A DNA stretch of 64,000 bases, taken from NCBI RefSeq assembly GCF_001039355.2, contig NW_019775713.1, positions 805,450-869,449 of the forward strand, written 5' to 3'. A model generated the notes under the pieces. The model saw nothing but the letters and a program-made list of their open reading frames with translations. It did not search any database and was not told where the DNA came from. Positions 24,660 to 36,309 of the stretch are shown in pieces (positions within the stretch are counted from its first letter, which is position 1; each line of letters opens with the position of its first letter). The DNA comes from Lingula anatina (lineage: Eukaryota; Brachiopoda; Lingulata; Lingulida; Lingulidae). Both the position numbers and the translations under genes were made by a program.

Positions 24660-25880
24660 AATTTTCATGTTGCCAGAAAATGTGATGCCTCCTATTTCCT
24701 GGTGTTCTGGTCACTCACTTTTACCTACCAAACCACAACCTAGTACTTCAAACAGACTGGTCAACAGGCAGGGCTGACTGACCCCCTACTGACCAAACTA
24801 CTCACACACCAATCATTCATTAATCTTATCAATACAACTTTTTCTCTTTCTTTATTAAAAGTCAATTAGCAAAACCGACTTGGAATTCTATTTACTCGTG
24901 ACAAAAACAAAGTAGCATTTCACCACAGCTGTTCCGTCCCTTGAGGACAGCATTATATCAGACCCAAACTTCAAGTCACAACCTTAATTGTTTTTATAAA
25001 ATTATTGTGTTCCTGTCCTCCTTGTTTTTGTCATCACTCACCCCAGGGGTGTAATTGCAGATCAGTACCCCGGGGAGGCAGAGCCGAGAAATAATTAAAA
25101 CAAATGAATCAACAGAGCAATTCTGAACAAAAGAAATTATTAACACCATAACAGCGCGAAAGGTGTAGTTTTAGATTGAGTCCAGCTGATGGGGGAATGA
25201 CATGCAAATACGGCATGAATGAGAAAATTGCAAATGGGATCACTGACAACTAGAGACAAAATATTGTTATTGAAAATTACTACGTGTTTGCCTCGTTCCC
25301 TTGAGGGCGGGGGGGGGGGGGGGAGCGGAAAACCTGGTAAATGAGTTTCGCTCACAAGGTCATAAGAAATTGTCTGAATTTTTTTTCATTTTCTCATTAA
25401 ACAGGAGTTACATTCATAACTAACACTGAGCACAAATTTTTTCATCAGTGCCTTTCATCAGCATAATCACATAAAGATGACAAAATATTACAAAAGGTAC
25501 AAAATAATGAGTTTTGGCATGGACATTAAAAGATGTTTCTAATTCATCTGTGCTATAAGGAATTCAAAGTAATATAATTGATCAGCTAAACTTTCATACC
25601 AAAATTACATCTGATCAAAAATTAATTGAAAATAGGACCTTTTCACATTAAGCGGTATACGTAAGTGATACAGCAATGCAAGTACACTTTGAAAGGTCCA
25701 AAATGTGTACTGCAGGGTTTTTTCTCCTTTTCACAAGTTTTCAGCAAGTTCGCTTTCTGCTGTTTAGTAAACTAATTAGTCATATCGAGTGGCCAGGCTC
25801 AGTTTAAATGACTATAATACTATGTAATAGCTAAGCTATTCAGTTGCCAATCTCTCAAAGCATATATCACTACAGTCGTA

Positions 25881-26058
25881 TAGCCCTACTCAAAATAGGG
25901 GACTAACTAGTCCGAGGGTCAAATATGGCAACCCACTACAAAGCTTGCCATCTAATCTGCTAATAGACACTGAATAGATATCCCGTGGGGAAGTATTCAA
26001 GTGGGTCGGCCAAATTTGGCCCTCGGACTAGTTAGTCCCCTAATTTGAATGGGGCCTA
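25881..26058. mobile_element. 178-bp MITE with long terminal inverted repeats, copy A
   Basis: The two ends are inverted repeats of about 45 bp with a shared core of 20 bases, GGGGACTAACTAGTCCGAGG. TA dinucleotides lie at both outer edges, as for Tc1/mariner-type target sites. The centre is unique and non-coding. The element lies in CFAP77 intron 5. Confidence 0.7.
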
Positions 26059-26123
26059 TCACTGCAGTATACCACTAAATGCAATAAGGGTCTCAGAGAA
26101 ATGGGGTCTATAAAAGTACACAC

Positions 26124-26329
26124 CTTGGCCTGGAATTTAGGCATCTGCCAAAGGGGAGCTGGGTCAACTGGGATCTGATGAGTTCGCAGGAGCGATGCTC
26201 GAGTTTCGTATATCTTATTATTTGTCTGTTTCTTTGTGTGTTCTTTTTCTCTCTTGGTCAGTTCACTGCGCCTCCTTTCTTCTAGCCACATGTCCTGGTA
26301 TTTGTGTTCTAGCAGCTCGAAGACTGGGG
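26124..26329 (-). pseudogene. truncated duplicate of CFAP77 exon 5 (overlap artefact, copy A)
   Basis: It matches 37795-38000 with three synonymous differences (CAG/CAA, CCA/CCT, CCC/CCT). The exon is cut by the N at 26330, losing its first eight coding bases and its splice acceptor. The donor is GTGTGT instead of GTATGT. As it stands it could not be spliced; it is best read as the end of a contig. Confidence 0.88.
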
Positions 26330-26330
26330 N
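26330..26330. other. assembly gap (single N) between contigs
   Basis: The only N in the first 58 kb. It sits exactly where copy A of the long repeat stops and copy B begins, so it marks a contig join, not a base-call ambiguity. Confidence 0.95.
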
Positions 26331-29297
26331 AGGAGGGAATGGGTGAGTAAAACTGAGATCAACTGTCCACTAATAAATGTGTTTACCCGAAAAATTCCCT
26401 ACAAAAAAAAATTTTTTTAATGTGAAAATAACTGAAGTTTAATCGTAAACAAACAATATACCAAAATGGTAATTATGTAAGCGATGGTATATGAAATCAA
26501 CTATATTGTTCCGTGGGCCTAATAAATTTTATAAAAAATTCTAATATTCTCATATTACAGTCTGGCTCGGATTACAAATGACATGTTAGCTTGCAAAGAC
26601 CTTGTGTTCGTCGAATTTGTCTGTAATACTGATAACTGACGAATATGACTCGACGATTGGTTCTGATGATTATTAATATCGATGAAAAGAGGAAATTCAC
26701 CACGAAGTTGCGTGTGCTTCAGCTTACGACCCCCTTCATGTTAAGGAAGTGATGTGTTTTTGCACGAAAGCACCCTGCTGCCGTCTGAAAGCAACTCATA
26801 ATTAATTGTAACATTTTGCGCCTACAAAGTAATCAGCAGAATGGAGCAATATATCCAAACAAATTCATTAACTGTTGTAGCAAAAATATCCTAAAAAGGA
26901 CTTCGAAGTTGAGAGTGATGAAAAACCCTTTTGTGGTTGTTTTCGACATGCAGGTGATGACTCTATACCTTTCCAAATATTGCTTTTTAGGCGTGAATTC
27001 CGAGTGAAATAGCGTAGGAACAATTTTACAGTTTTTCCAATGCATGTCATTGACCTGGTAGAGGCATGTTGTCAACATAAATCACCGTCACATATATGAG
27101 TAGCGAGACGAGTATCACATCAATTCTAGAAAAGAATTTCCCAGTCGTATTGAGTGTACTCCTTATCTCTTACGTTATGGGCAATGGTGTAACACCTACA
27201 GATCATGTAAAAACCACAAACTCAAAAATGGCTCGAATTCTTGTTAATAACTAGCACTTGCAACCGTATCACATTTCTTTTTCATGAAATGCACGAGGAC
27301 AGAGCTTAGAATTCTAAAGGTGCGTCTTATATGGACTCGCATCGCGTCACCTTTTGAGCCCCAAGGGAGCCGAGCGGTTGTTCAGTAACAGTTTTTGCCT
27401 TTCTCTCCTCATTATTGCATTGATTACTTGGTACTCCCCACCAATCCCCGCTTCTCCGCTATCTATTGTAATTATCCAGTAGCCAGGACAGATGGCCCCT
27501 TAGTTGAAAATCTATAGTTGCAAATGACTTAATTTACGTGTTTCTGAAGCCTCGATGATGAGGTTTATCTCTTCACATTAAAGTGAAACAGAATAAGAAT
27601 GGCAAGAGGCGATTTAGAGGCCTTATTTAATCACGGGGTGCCTTTTAATGAAGGAGATACAGGTTAAAAGATTGGCGACAACTCGAAACTCGCGTTCAAG
27701 AGATTAAATAAATTGAAGTGATTGTCAAGAGCCACGGTTGTGTCCACGGTCTGGGGCCTCGTGGTTTGATTTGGCTTATGGTTAAATGGATATCCCAGTC
27801 ACGTTATCTGTAAACCGCACTCCGGGCGAGAGACACAGGGGTGGGGCCGCCCTCAGTGGATAAAGCTATCGACTCCCGTACAAAGTGGCTTGATTGTACA
27901 GGGGCAAAGTGAAGACAGGGAGAAGAAATTGACTTGTATTGAGCGTTAACCCTGACACTTGATCAAATGGGCTGTTGATCCGCACTAACAATATGTTATA
28001 ATACCTGGAGGATTAGCTTCTAGCTGTCATTTCTCTCGAGGCAATGACATACAGCTCTGATACGTGACGGGACATCACAGTCATAGGATAAGTGTCCTAA
28101 CCCAGACAAATGGTATATTTAAAATAAACAAATTTTCATTCTGTACGTTTTTGCAGATTAAATTGGGTTTGTGACACTGGATAGACCTGCTGTTTTGCAG
28201 CATTGTTATTTTTTCTGTCATTTCTGGATTTTGCCTGCCACTTATCCACGTTTTAATGAGACTGGGTTTTCTACCCCTTCGCTACAAGCTAAAGGCTGAT
28301 GTTCCCGTAAAAGAAGACATTATCTAAGAAAGGTCGTAAGTGGCGTTGTCAACGTTTTTTTTTTCTTTTTCTTGCTTTTTCTTTTTACATATATTGCAAA
28401 TGTATGTCCTGGTATGGTAAATGTGCAAATTTCGAGACAGCAAAGAGAAATCTGGTTTATAGAAATCTGATGTCTAATTTGCGCTGTGTAAGGGCAAAGT
28501 ACTTGCTTTCTCATTAGAAATGTTATATCACAGCATACTAATTGTTTCTCAAGTCTCATTAGCTAAATTAGCGGTAACTTTCACACTATTTTAATTACAA
28601 CTTTTTGCCAAGGATGTAGATAATAATCTGCTGCGATAACTTCTCCGTATAAAAATGTCAGTAATATGTACTTATTTAACGCTACTTTGCTGAAACGTTG
28701 ATTGTCAGTAGGCTTTTTTCTTTCTTTTTTAATGAGGATGAATATTCAGCAGAATCTCGGTCTCATTTGTCGTATTCTGGGGAAAAAACATTTTGGTCAA
28801 GGTCAAGGGATTTATTAACAATCAGGAGCTTCAATATTCTGTTATTAAGGAAATAAATATTTTTATGAGAGATATTGACTTTTTGGGAGGAACAATTCGT
28901 TGAAATGTGCGACTGATTTATTGCCATTGCTTACAACGCAAGTCGGAGAATCTGAAACTAGCCATTAAATTGTTTATTGCACTTAAATTTAAATTAAATA
29001 CAAGTAAAACACAACGACATGAAAGAATTAAAATTAGAATTGCAATATATCAGTTGCAATGAAATAATTAATCAGATTATACGAAGAGAATATTTTGCAC
29101 CGATTTATCTGTATAGAAAAACGGATTTGGTAAATAATATGTCATGGATAAGTGTTTACCTTCAAAACCAAAATTAAAATGAAATGAGAGTGTTGAGTTT
29201 TATATCTAGATCTTTAGCTAAACACTTTTTTACTCCTAAAAACATATGCGTTTTCATTCCAATTAAATACAGAGCACGTAGTTTTTCATACCTGTAA

Positions 29298-29602
29298 CAG
29301 TGGCGGATTTAGAAGGGGTCAGGGGGGTCCTGACCCCACTTCGGTTTCTGAAAAATATATCACACCAATATTTCCCTCATTAAATTAGAATTTTGACTAG
29401 TTCTAAACCGTACCAAAGGGTACTGTTTGCTCTCAAAAAAATTTCGGGGACCCTGAACAGGCCCCGAACCCCACACCAAGTGGGGTAATGGTCGGCTTTG
29501 CATCCGAGGCCTGTCGTTCCAGACAAAGTCGAGAACCATTGTATTGTATTTTAACTATTGTATTGTATTTTAACCCTTCAAATAATCCTGGATCCGCCCC
29601 TG
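29298..29602. mobile_element. allelic copy of the 17713-18040 transposon (copy B)
   Basis: Same ends, same TGTAA flanks and same insertion site as the copy A element. It is shorter because of one fewer internal tandem unit and a shorter G-run. Confidence 0.75.
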
Positions 29603-30819
29603 TGTAAGATATCCATTTATTGGAACTTAAGGACCAGCATGTGCAGGCATACATCTGCAGTTTACACAATAGGCACAACAACAAGCATGATAACACAAAA
29701 ACACTAGACTGCGATTTCTAACCTTATTAATGTGCAGTTTCAATCATGATAAATACATTGGAACAAAAATACGAAAATAGCACAAACTTTTGACGCTGTA
29801 TATACTGGATAAACAATATGCTTAACAAACTTAGTGGTAAATGTTTGTGAATTATTATGTGTACCTAATTACAGTTCATGGCATAAAGGATGTGATCATT
29901 ATCATCATTTACGCTTTTAGGTTAAGTACCAGTCCAATTAAGTGCCTATTGTTCTCATCGCCCACTGGTAAATTAATTAATCTTTGTGTTTTCGAGATCG
30001 GTTATTTAGTATGGAGGCGTTAGCAGGTGTTAAGACTAAAACAAAAAATCTCTCTTGTAAAGTTGTTATTCTTTGCAATCGACGAAAAAAAGTTGTCAGG
30101 TTTTCGCATACTGTTTTGGGGAAAGAGGACCCAGTTTCTGTTCTTGAATTTGTGCAATAAAATAGTTGGAACAAAATGATGCATTTTTTGAGAAACATTT
30201 AGGTGTAGCTGTATTTATTTGCATGTGCTAATTCAAGGTTAACGTTTACAGTGTTGGCATGATGTGTTGTGTGTTCGGCCATGCGATTCTTTTGACTAGT
30301 TTTTATGTTCTTAGCATTGCTATGCTGAAATGGATAATAGTAAGACGAGAGGATCGCGTTTTGACGAAGCATACCACAAACTCCATTATGTGAAAGATTC
30401 AGTATTATAACACTACTTAACTACATATACTGACCAAACAGCATTTTTGTTATTTAAATAAATTATATATAAGCTTAATTATTATGAAACAGGAGCAAAT
30501 ACTTTAAAAAGGTGGCTACAAACTTTGTAAATGTAAGATGTAATATATCTACAATTAGTGAATGTTCTTCAAGCAAGATGAATTGTTTTATTGTGCAAGT
30601 ATTGAAAAATTCAAAATAAATATTCATTTGAAATATATGAAATCTAGACAAGAAACGAATGCATCTTAACCTCGTAAATGACATTTCTATTCGTAATGTA
30701 ATGTAATGTAAATGATACCTAAAAGGACTGAAAATCAAATCGCATTCAAGACACCAAAGCAAAGATATATGACGTAACTTAAGAAATCAATATCAAAGTT
30801 CATTTCAGGGAAATACACC

Positions 30820-31740
30820 GATGTTTCTCAGAAAGAATTTATTTGGCATTGTCAACACACAAGGGTGCGATTATGAAGGTTATGCGGCAAAGGCCTTTTG
30901 GAAACCGAGCCCAACCTATTCTGATGGCCGTTGCATTTTCCCATGGTAGTTCAATATAGTATGTTTCTCTTTCTTCTTCTTCTTCAAAGACATTAATAAA
31001 TTAGAAACAGGATCATAGGTTGGGGCTTTCTGTGGCAGAAACATTTTCCCTAAAGTCGTCTGCAAAAAGCTTCTCTTGCGTCTCCGTGGTGACGTCACGA
31101 CCGCGGACTCCACCCGAGCTTCAGGTCTGTTTCAACATGCATGAGGCAGTCCATTAATTAACGTTGAGCGAGCCGACACGTAAACATCCAGGGAAATTAC
31201 TAAATTGGATTTAATCTTTTATAGAAGTTTTTGTGCTAGTCTCTGACTAAAGGATCCCTTATCCCTGCGGAGGGTATTTAGAGTGATTGTGATATAAACT
31301 CAAGAAAGTTAACCTGCCCCAATAGGCCAGAACACGCAAAGAAACGCTTTGGCTTATTACTCATGAAATTAATTAAAACTTTTTGCTCCAAATGCAGCAA
31401 GGAGTGATAAATAATTCCTGTATTTTTCGCTAAGTTTCCCCGCATGGCATGCAAGGCGATGATAAGCAGTCGAAATTAATCTACAAAATGTATGAATCGG
31501 GCTTACACTTCGAGCGATTACCTCTGTGGAACGCTAACCGAAGATCAAGCACTTCATTTTGGAGAAACTAATGAGGCAAGATATTAGACCTTGGGTTGGC
31601 ACGGCAACTTGCAACTTGTTCTTCAGTATTGATAAGTAGGTTTGTGTCAACGGCGGGACCCTAGAGAACTGAACGTGTTACGGATATCGAGAGGGTTTTC
31701 CACATTATTTCTTGTCCGCCATTTCATCTCATTACAAGTG
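30820..31740. promoter_or_regulatory. conserved non-coding island downstream of CFAP77 (copy B; copy A at 19250-20160)
   Basis: About 0.9 kb with only a few differences between the two copies, flanked by much more variable DNA. It includes a GTGACGTCAC CRE/ATF palindrome near 31088, TTAATTAACG and several TAAT cores. There is no open frame of note. A regulatory function is inferred. Confidence 0.35.
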
Positions 31741-32555
31741 GAAGTAAAGGGAGTTTCATTGCCAGTGAGAGGCAGACATTTTTGCCGGACGCTCTGAAGA
31801 GCACTTCTTTCATTCACAAATAATTAGAATGTTTTCAATGAAACTTGGGTCTTAATTTTCACAGATTCTATCAGAAGAGGTGGTATTTTACTGTCGCTTA
31901 CTGACACTTTCTGTGACGTTTTGTCAGAATTGCCTCTTTTTAAAAAGTTTGCTAAAAACTTAATCGCCTGCCATTATAAGTTAAGAAATCTGTTGCTGAG
32001 AAACAAAAACGGAATACATTAACGGGAATAGGTTATTATATGGTTATTATTAACTTTCATTTTGAGTAGCAATATAACTAAGCTGTCAGTTTAATCAGTT
32101 AACGGATATGATCCTGACGCATGTGCTAAGTTAATAATTTTTTACTAGTAATCTTATGCCGCTTTTTTTCTTTGTTGTTACGGCTTATGGTGGAACCCCA
32201 CATGTACATCTCAGTTTGTTCAAACTATTATTCAATTGTCTCCCCCTTACAGCCTTGCCCTCCTCTCCACCGCCATAAGTGCCCTTGTAATTTTGATATC
32301 AATTTTAGAATTGACGTATAATTTGTAGAATTAAAACCCCAGTGTAGCACAATAATTTCGCTTTAGACATAATGTACTAACAGCGTACACAATCTAATCC
32401 ATACGATTTTCTTTTAAAAATTCCCAACGGGCATTTGAATTCCAAGGAAAAGTTCCTACAACTTAAAGTAGTCATAATTGGACATCAGAGTACCCATTAG
32501 AATTCATTATAAGCATAAGAAAATTGACCGTGAGAAATATCTGGTAACATCGACA

Positions 32556-32600
32556 TTATGTTATGTTATGTTATGTTATGTTATGTTATGTTATGTTATG
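32556..32600. repeat. (TTATG)9 microsatellite, copy B
   Basis: Allelic counterpart of 20993-21017, expanded from five to nine units next to the transposon end. Confidence 0.9.
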
Positions 32601-32738
32601 CAGTGGCAGATTTCTTTAAAAAATCCATAATGGGCCCTCTCAAAATTAGAATTTCGACTAGCTGAATCATAGTTCTAAACCGTACCAAATGGCCCCGTTC
32701 GACCTCGAAAAAGCCAAGGGGTTCGGGATCCGCACCTG
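32601..32738. mobile_element. allelic copy of the 21018-21155 transposon (copy B)
   Basis: Also 138 bp, same insertion site, with a few substitutions (for example CAGTGGCAG at the left end). Confidence 0.72.
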
Positions 32739-33416
32739 TTATGTTATGTTAAATATAGTGTACCTCATTATAAATTTGTGTACTCTGATTGGCTAAAACT
32801 GCGTCACATGATATTGCATATTTTTTCATTCGGGCCAGTCACCCTTGGGCAATTGTCTTCTTGTGTCTGCATTCTACCATTTTGCCCTTTCACCCGGCCA
32901 TCATCCGGACCGTATAGTATATTGCCTAGCGAGTATTACTGGTCATTATGCTAACCTACACGTACATATCCGCCCAGATGATCGCTTCCGTTAAAACTTA
33001 CAATTACATTGATAAAGATAGGCGGACAATTTTACGCAAATTCGAGGACATTGCCATAAAATTGTTTGTAATACAAAAAACAATAATTTGTGGCTCCTAA
33101 ATATTCCTCGAGGGGTTGTCCATGGTAAAGAACCCATATTAACATTTGTATAAATTTCTTTTTTCTTTTGCAGATTAAGGGAAAGGGGAGGGGTTGTTTA
33201 AATTGCTCAGTAGATGCAAAATATATTCTAAATTTACCGGTTAGTCGGTAACGAAGACTAAATATTTTTCATTCCTCAAAGCAAAACAAAACCGGGCTCT
33301 TGCGATGCCAAATGGTACTTTTATCCAACTTATCATATTATTGAAATTTAGCCAGTGGCAACTTCTATTAAATATAAATACACCATACAATTTCTTATCA
33401 TTTTACAAATTGAGCT

Positions 33417-33422
33417 TTTATT
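33417..33422 (-). terminator. probable CFAP77 polyadenylation signal (copy B)
   Basis: AATAAA followed by AGC on the minus strand, 872 bases downstream of the CFAP77 TAA. It gives a 3' UTR of about 0.9 kb if used. Confidence 0.35.
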
Positions 33423-33429
33423 TACAATG

Positions 33430-33860
33430 ACATATACATCGAATTATACACAATGTGAACTTTCTCTTTTAAAAGTCCGCTGAGATCTGAAATGCTTCCG
33501 AAAACACACGTTCAACAAGTCGGATACATTGAACAAACAAAAATAACACAAGGGCTGTATCCATTAGTTCAGGTTCTCTGGGCACTTATCAGAATGTTCG
33601 AAATTTCCGACCCACTGATAAAACAAGTACAAAGAGACATTAACAATGGCATTTCGCAGCAGAGGTAGGACGGGCCGGACGCCTCCCATCGACGCCGATA
33701 CACATCTCAATGAACGCTCTGAGCGTCTATGGTGTCGGCAAGGTCCCAAAAATCTTGAACTTTGCCCACTTCACCAATGGCGACGTTCTGCACTATCAAC
33801 CTCCCCCTCCGGTTGTAGAGATAAACCTTGATTTTCGTGCACCATATATTTTCCAAACAA
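33430..33860 (-). other. CFAP77 3' UTR, well-conserved block
   Basis: Between the CFAP77 stop and its probable poly(A) signal. I see one substitution (GGAGG/AGAGG) across the GC-richer core between copies A (21850-22270) and B, although flanking DNA differs often. A 61-aa open frame occurs on each strand in both copies. No domain is recognised, so I keep it as UTR. Confidence 0.35.
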
Positions 33861-34294
33861 TGTCTGATAAGATTTGTCCGTGACAAAGAGAATCATTTAG
33901 GATTTCAAATAGACCTCACAGTTGTGATCTTTTTGTGGATAAAATGAACAAAACATAAACCAATATGACGAGTAAAATGTATTTATAAAAAACTGTATGT
34001 CGTAGATTAAAGCCCTGTGGAGGCCTAAAAATGGCACAAAAATCCAAAATACATTCTTATTCTTCTTCTATTTCCATTAGGCAAAATATTTTATCGAAAT
34101 AAAAATACTCAAAAATTATATTCAGGTATGACAAGAATACTGTTGCCATTGAATCCATACAAAAATGTCTCCAAAAGGAACCACCAATATTTGAGTATAG
34201 TCAACAATAAATAGTAGTTTTCCATTGCTTGTTTAGTTTATGTACAAATGTCTTTTATATATATATATATATAAAGTTTTAAGAGCGTGCGCCA

Positions 34295-34423
34295 TTAGCT
34301 CTTGGCTGGCTCATAAATTCCATGGCCGAAGACTCCCTTCCTTGAAATACCGTCGGAAGCGTGGTGGTCGAAGGCATCACGGCGTTTTCTTTCGGTGCGG
34401 AAGGTCTGTAGATGCGGTAAAGC
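34295..34423 (-). CDS. CFAP77: CFAP77 last coding exon (intact gene)
   Basis: A 129-bp exon after a TTATTTTCAG acceptor, encoding ALPHLQTFRTERKRRDAFDH and ending GHGIYEPAKS followed by TAA (34297-34295). The same protein sequence is encoded by the duplicate at 22713-22841. Confidence 0.92.
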   Translation of the reverse strand, partial: ALPHLQTFRTERKRRDAFDHHASDGISRKGVFGHGIYEPAKS

Positions 34424-36246
34424 CTGAAAATAAATAACAAAACAATAATAAATCAATAATCTTTCAAATACAAATAAAAGATACTGACAGCCGTGGCTTA
34501 TCTAGAAATTAAGATCGGCTTAAATCGGAGAGGTTCTTTCACTGTTGGGTCAAGGAGAACGAGGCAAGGCGATTGAACAATCATCATTTGATTATTAATT
34601 TGTTTACTTTTCTTTCTTCCTACTGTAGACAGACACCACCTTAAAATGAACACTTCTTTTTAATTACGGCGATTAATGTAAGTAATTAAAACGTGATCTC
34701 GAGGGAGGGACAGGTAAATGTGACCTTTTCATGCTAACATGTGCTGAACCCGGAATTTTTTTATCTTAGAAGAAATAATTCTGTCTGCTCCAAGAGGCCT
34801 TAGTCTGCTCCAGTGGTGGCAGCATATGCAGCGCAATTGCCAAGAGACATTTTCTTTCCATTTTGTCTGGCTTAATTGATGGATCAAATGTTACTTAATT
34901 ACTGCAACACAAAGCATTACTTGTGCATAATTAAGTCTCAACACTGTGACAATTAATTAAGACTTATTCCCAGACAATTAAGGGGAGTTGAATGTTGTCC
35001 AACTGGCTTTCAATTCACGCTGTTCGTGGCCTTAATTCAACATCATTTCCTAATATCGATAAATATCCCGTTAATGGAGGCTCTCTGGGGTCTCCTTCTT
35101 GCCACGGGTCACAATTAATAACAATCAATTTAACTGCTTTTTGGCATGACACTTTTCATCGCTTTGTCAATAATGGCCCCTCAATCGCTGGCTGTCCCTG
35201 TTAGGCAGAATGGTTAATGTGATTTCACAGTGCTTCTTTCCAGGCCAATTATCTAGGCGCCCTCATTTGTGAGCCAGCTCAGAGAGAGTGACAGAGACAG
35301 ACAGACAGACAGACAGGTGTCCGGTATCGTCATCTTTAACACCAAAGTTCACTGATCAACCAGTCATCAATCAATCAATCAACTTGTTTGTCTGCCTAAT
35401 TTTCGAGATGAAAGTGGACATTCTCACTTGACTTCTTGACTACTTGAAATCATTCTAATTGTTGTAAGGAAAATCAGGCCTCCATAAGCTAGAGCCGAGG
35501 AAAGACTTAATTAACAAACATAATCTATATTTGGAAAGTTGATTACCTTAAGTGGCATCAGAAGCTCAATACTTCCTTCCTTATAATTCCTTATAATTTA
35601 TTATTTTAGGACTTTTTAGTCAGCAGCAGTATTTCAGATGAAATGGTGATAATCCATGATCTTAACTGAATATGTTCCATATTCCTAATGACTACATAAC
35701 TGATACATGAATGAGATATGAATGAACAAATACCCCCCCCAGAAAAAAAAAAAAAAAAAAAAAATCACCACCATGACCACCTCTTCCACCAGTATTTCAC
35801 GGTGAACACTTTAAATTTGTGTGTTAAAATGTTATACTAATAAGTGATTACTTGTACGGTATTCCCGTTTTCGTGCATGCACTTGAACAGATGTGTTGAG
35901 TGCCACCAAAGGAAGCCATTAGGCTCTACTGAGCAGCACATTAAATATAGATGGTGCTAACCCTTGATTACAGCACTGTACAAGTTGCCTGCTGCAATTA
36001 CCTTCACATAAAGATGCTATGTCAAGGAGCTAAGTGCAGTCCAGGCTCTTACGGGGGGAGAGGGGGGGGGGAGTGTACTTTATTCCACCTTTTATTTACC
36101 TGTCAGTGTTGTTGATAAGGTGTGTGATTTACCCTGTCACCAATGATGTTAAAGAAGTTATTAAATGGAAGGCACTGTCCCTTTTTGTTTTTGTTTTCTT
36201 TGGCAATATTTTGATTTTTATTTTTAAGATATTTTTCATAATGCTA

Positions 36247-36309
<63 letters not shown>

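Larger units (their letters stand above)
14781..26329. repeat. copy A of an 11.6-kb direct repeat (unmerged contig overlap)
   Basis: Copy A pairs base for base with 26336-38000 apart from SNPs, small indels and microsatellite length changes. It joins the left flank without a break and ends exactly at the single N at 26330, inside CFAP77 exon 5. The repeated unit covers the intergenic DNA downstream of CFAP77, its last exon, intron 5 and most of exon 5. The geometry (end of one contig equals start of the next, with N between) is that of two overlapping haplotype contigs placed end to end. Confidence 0.93.

Noticed and set aside
22713-26329. Second, partial CFAP77 paralogue
   Set aside because: It has only the last exon and a truncated exon 5 that ends at an N; the same exons occur intact in the continuous copy. 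Assembly overlap explains it.
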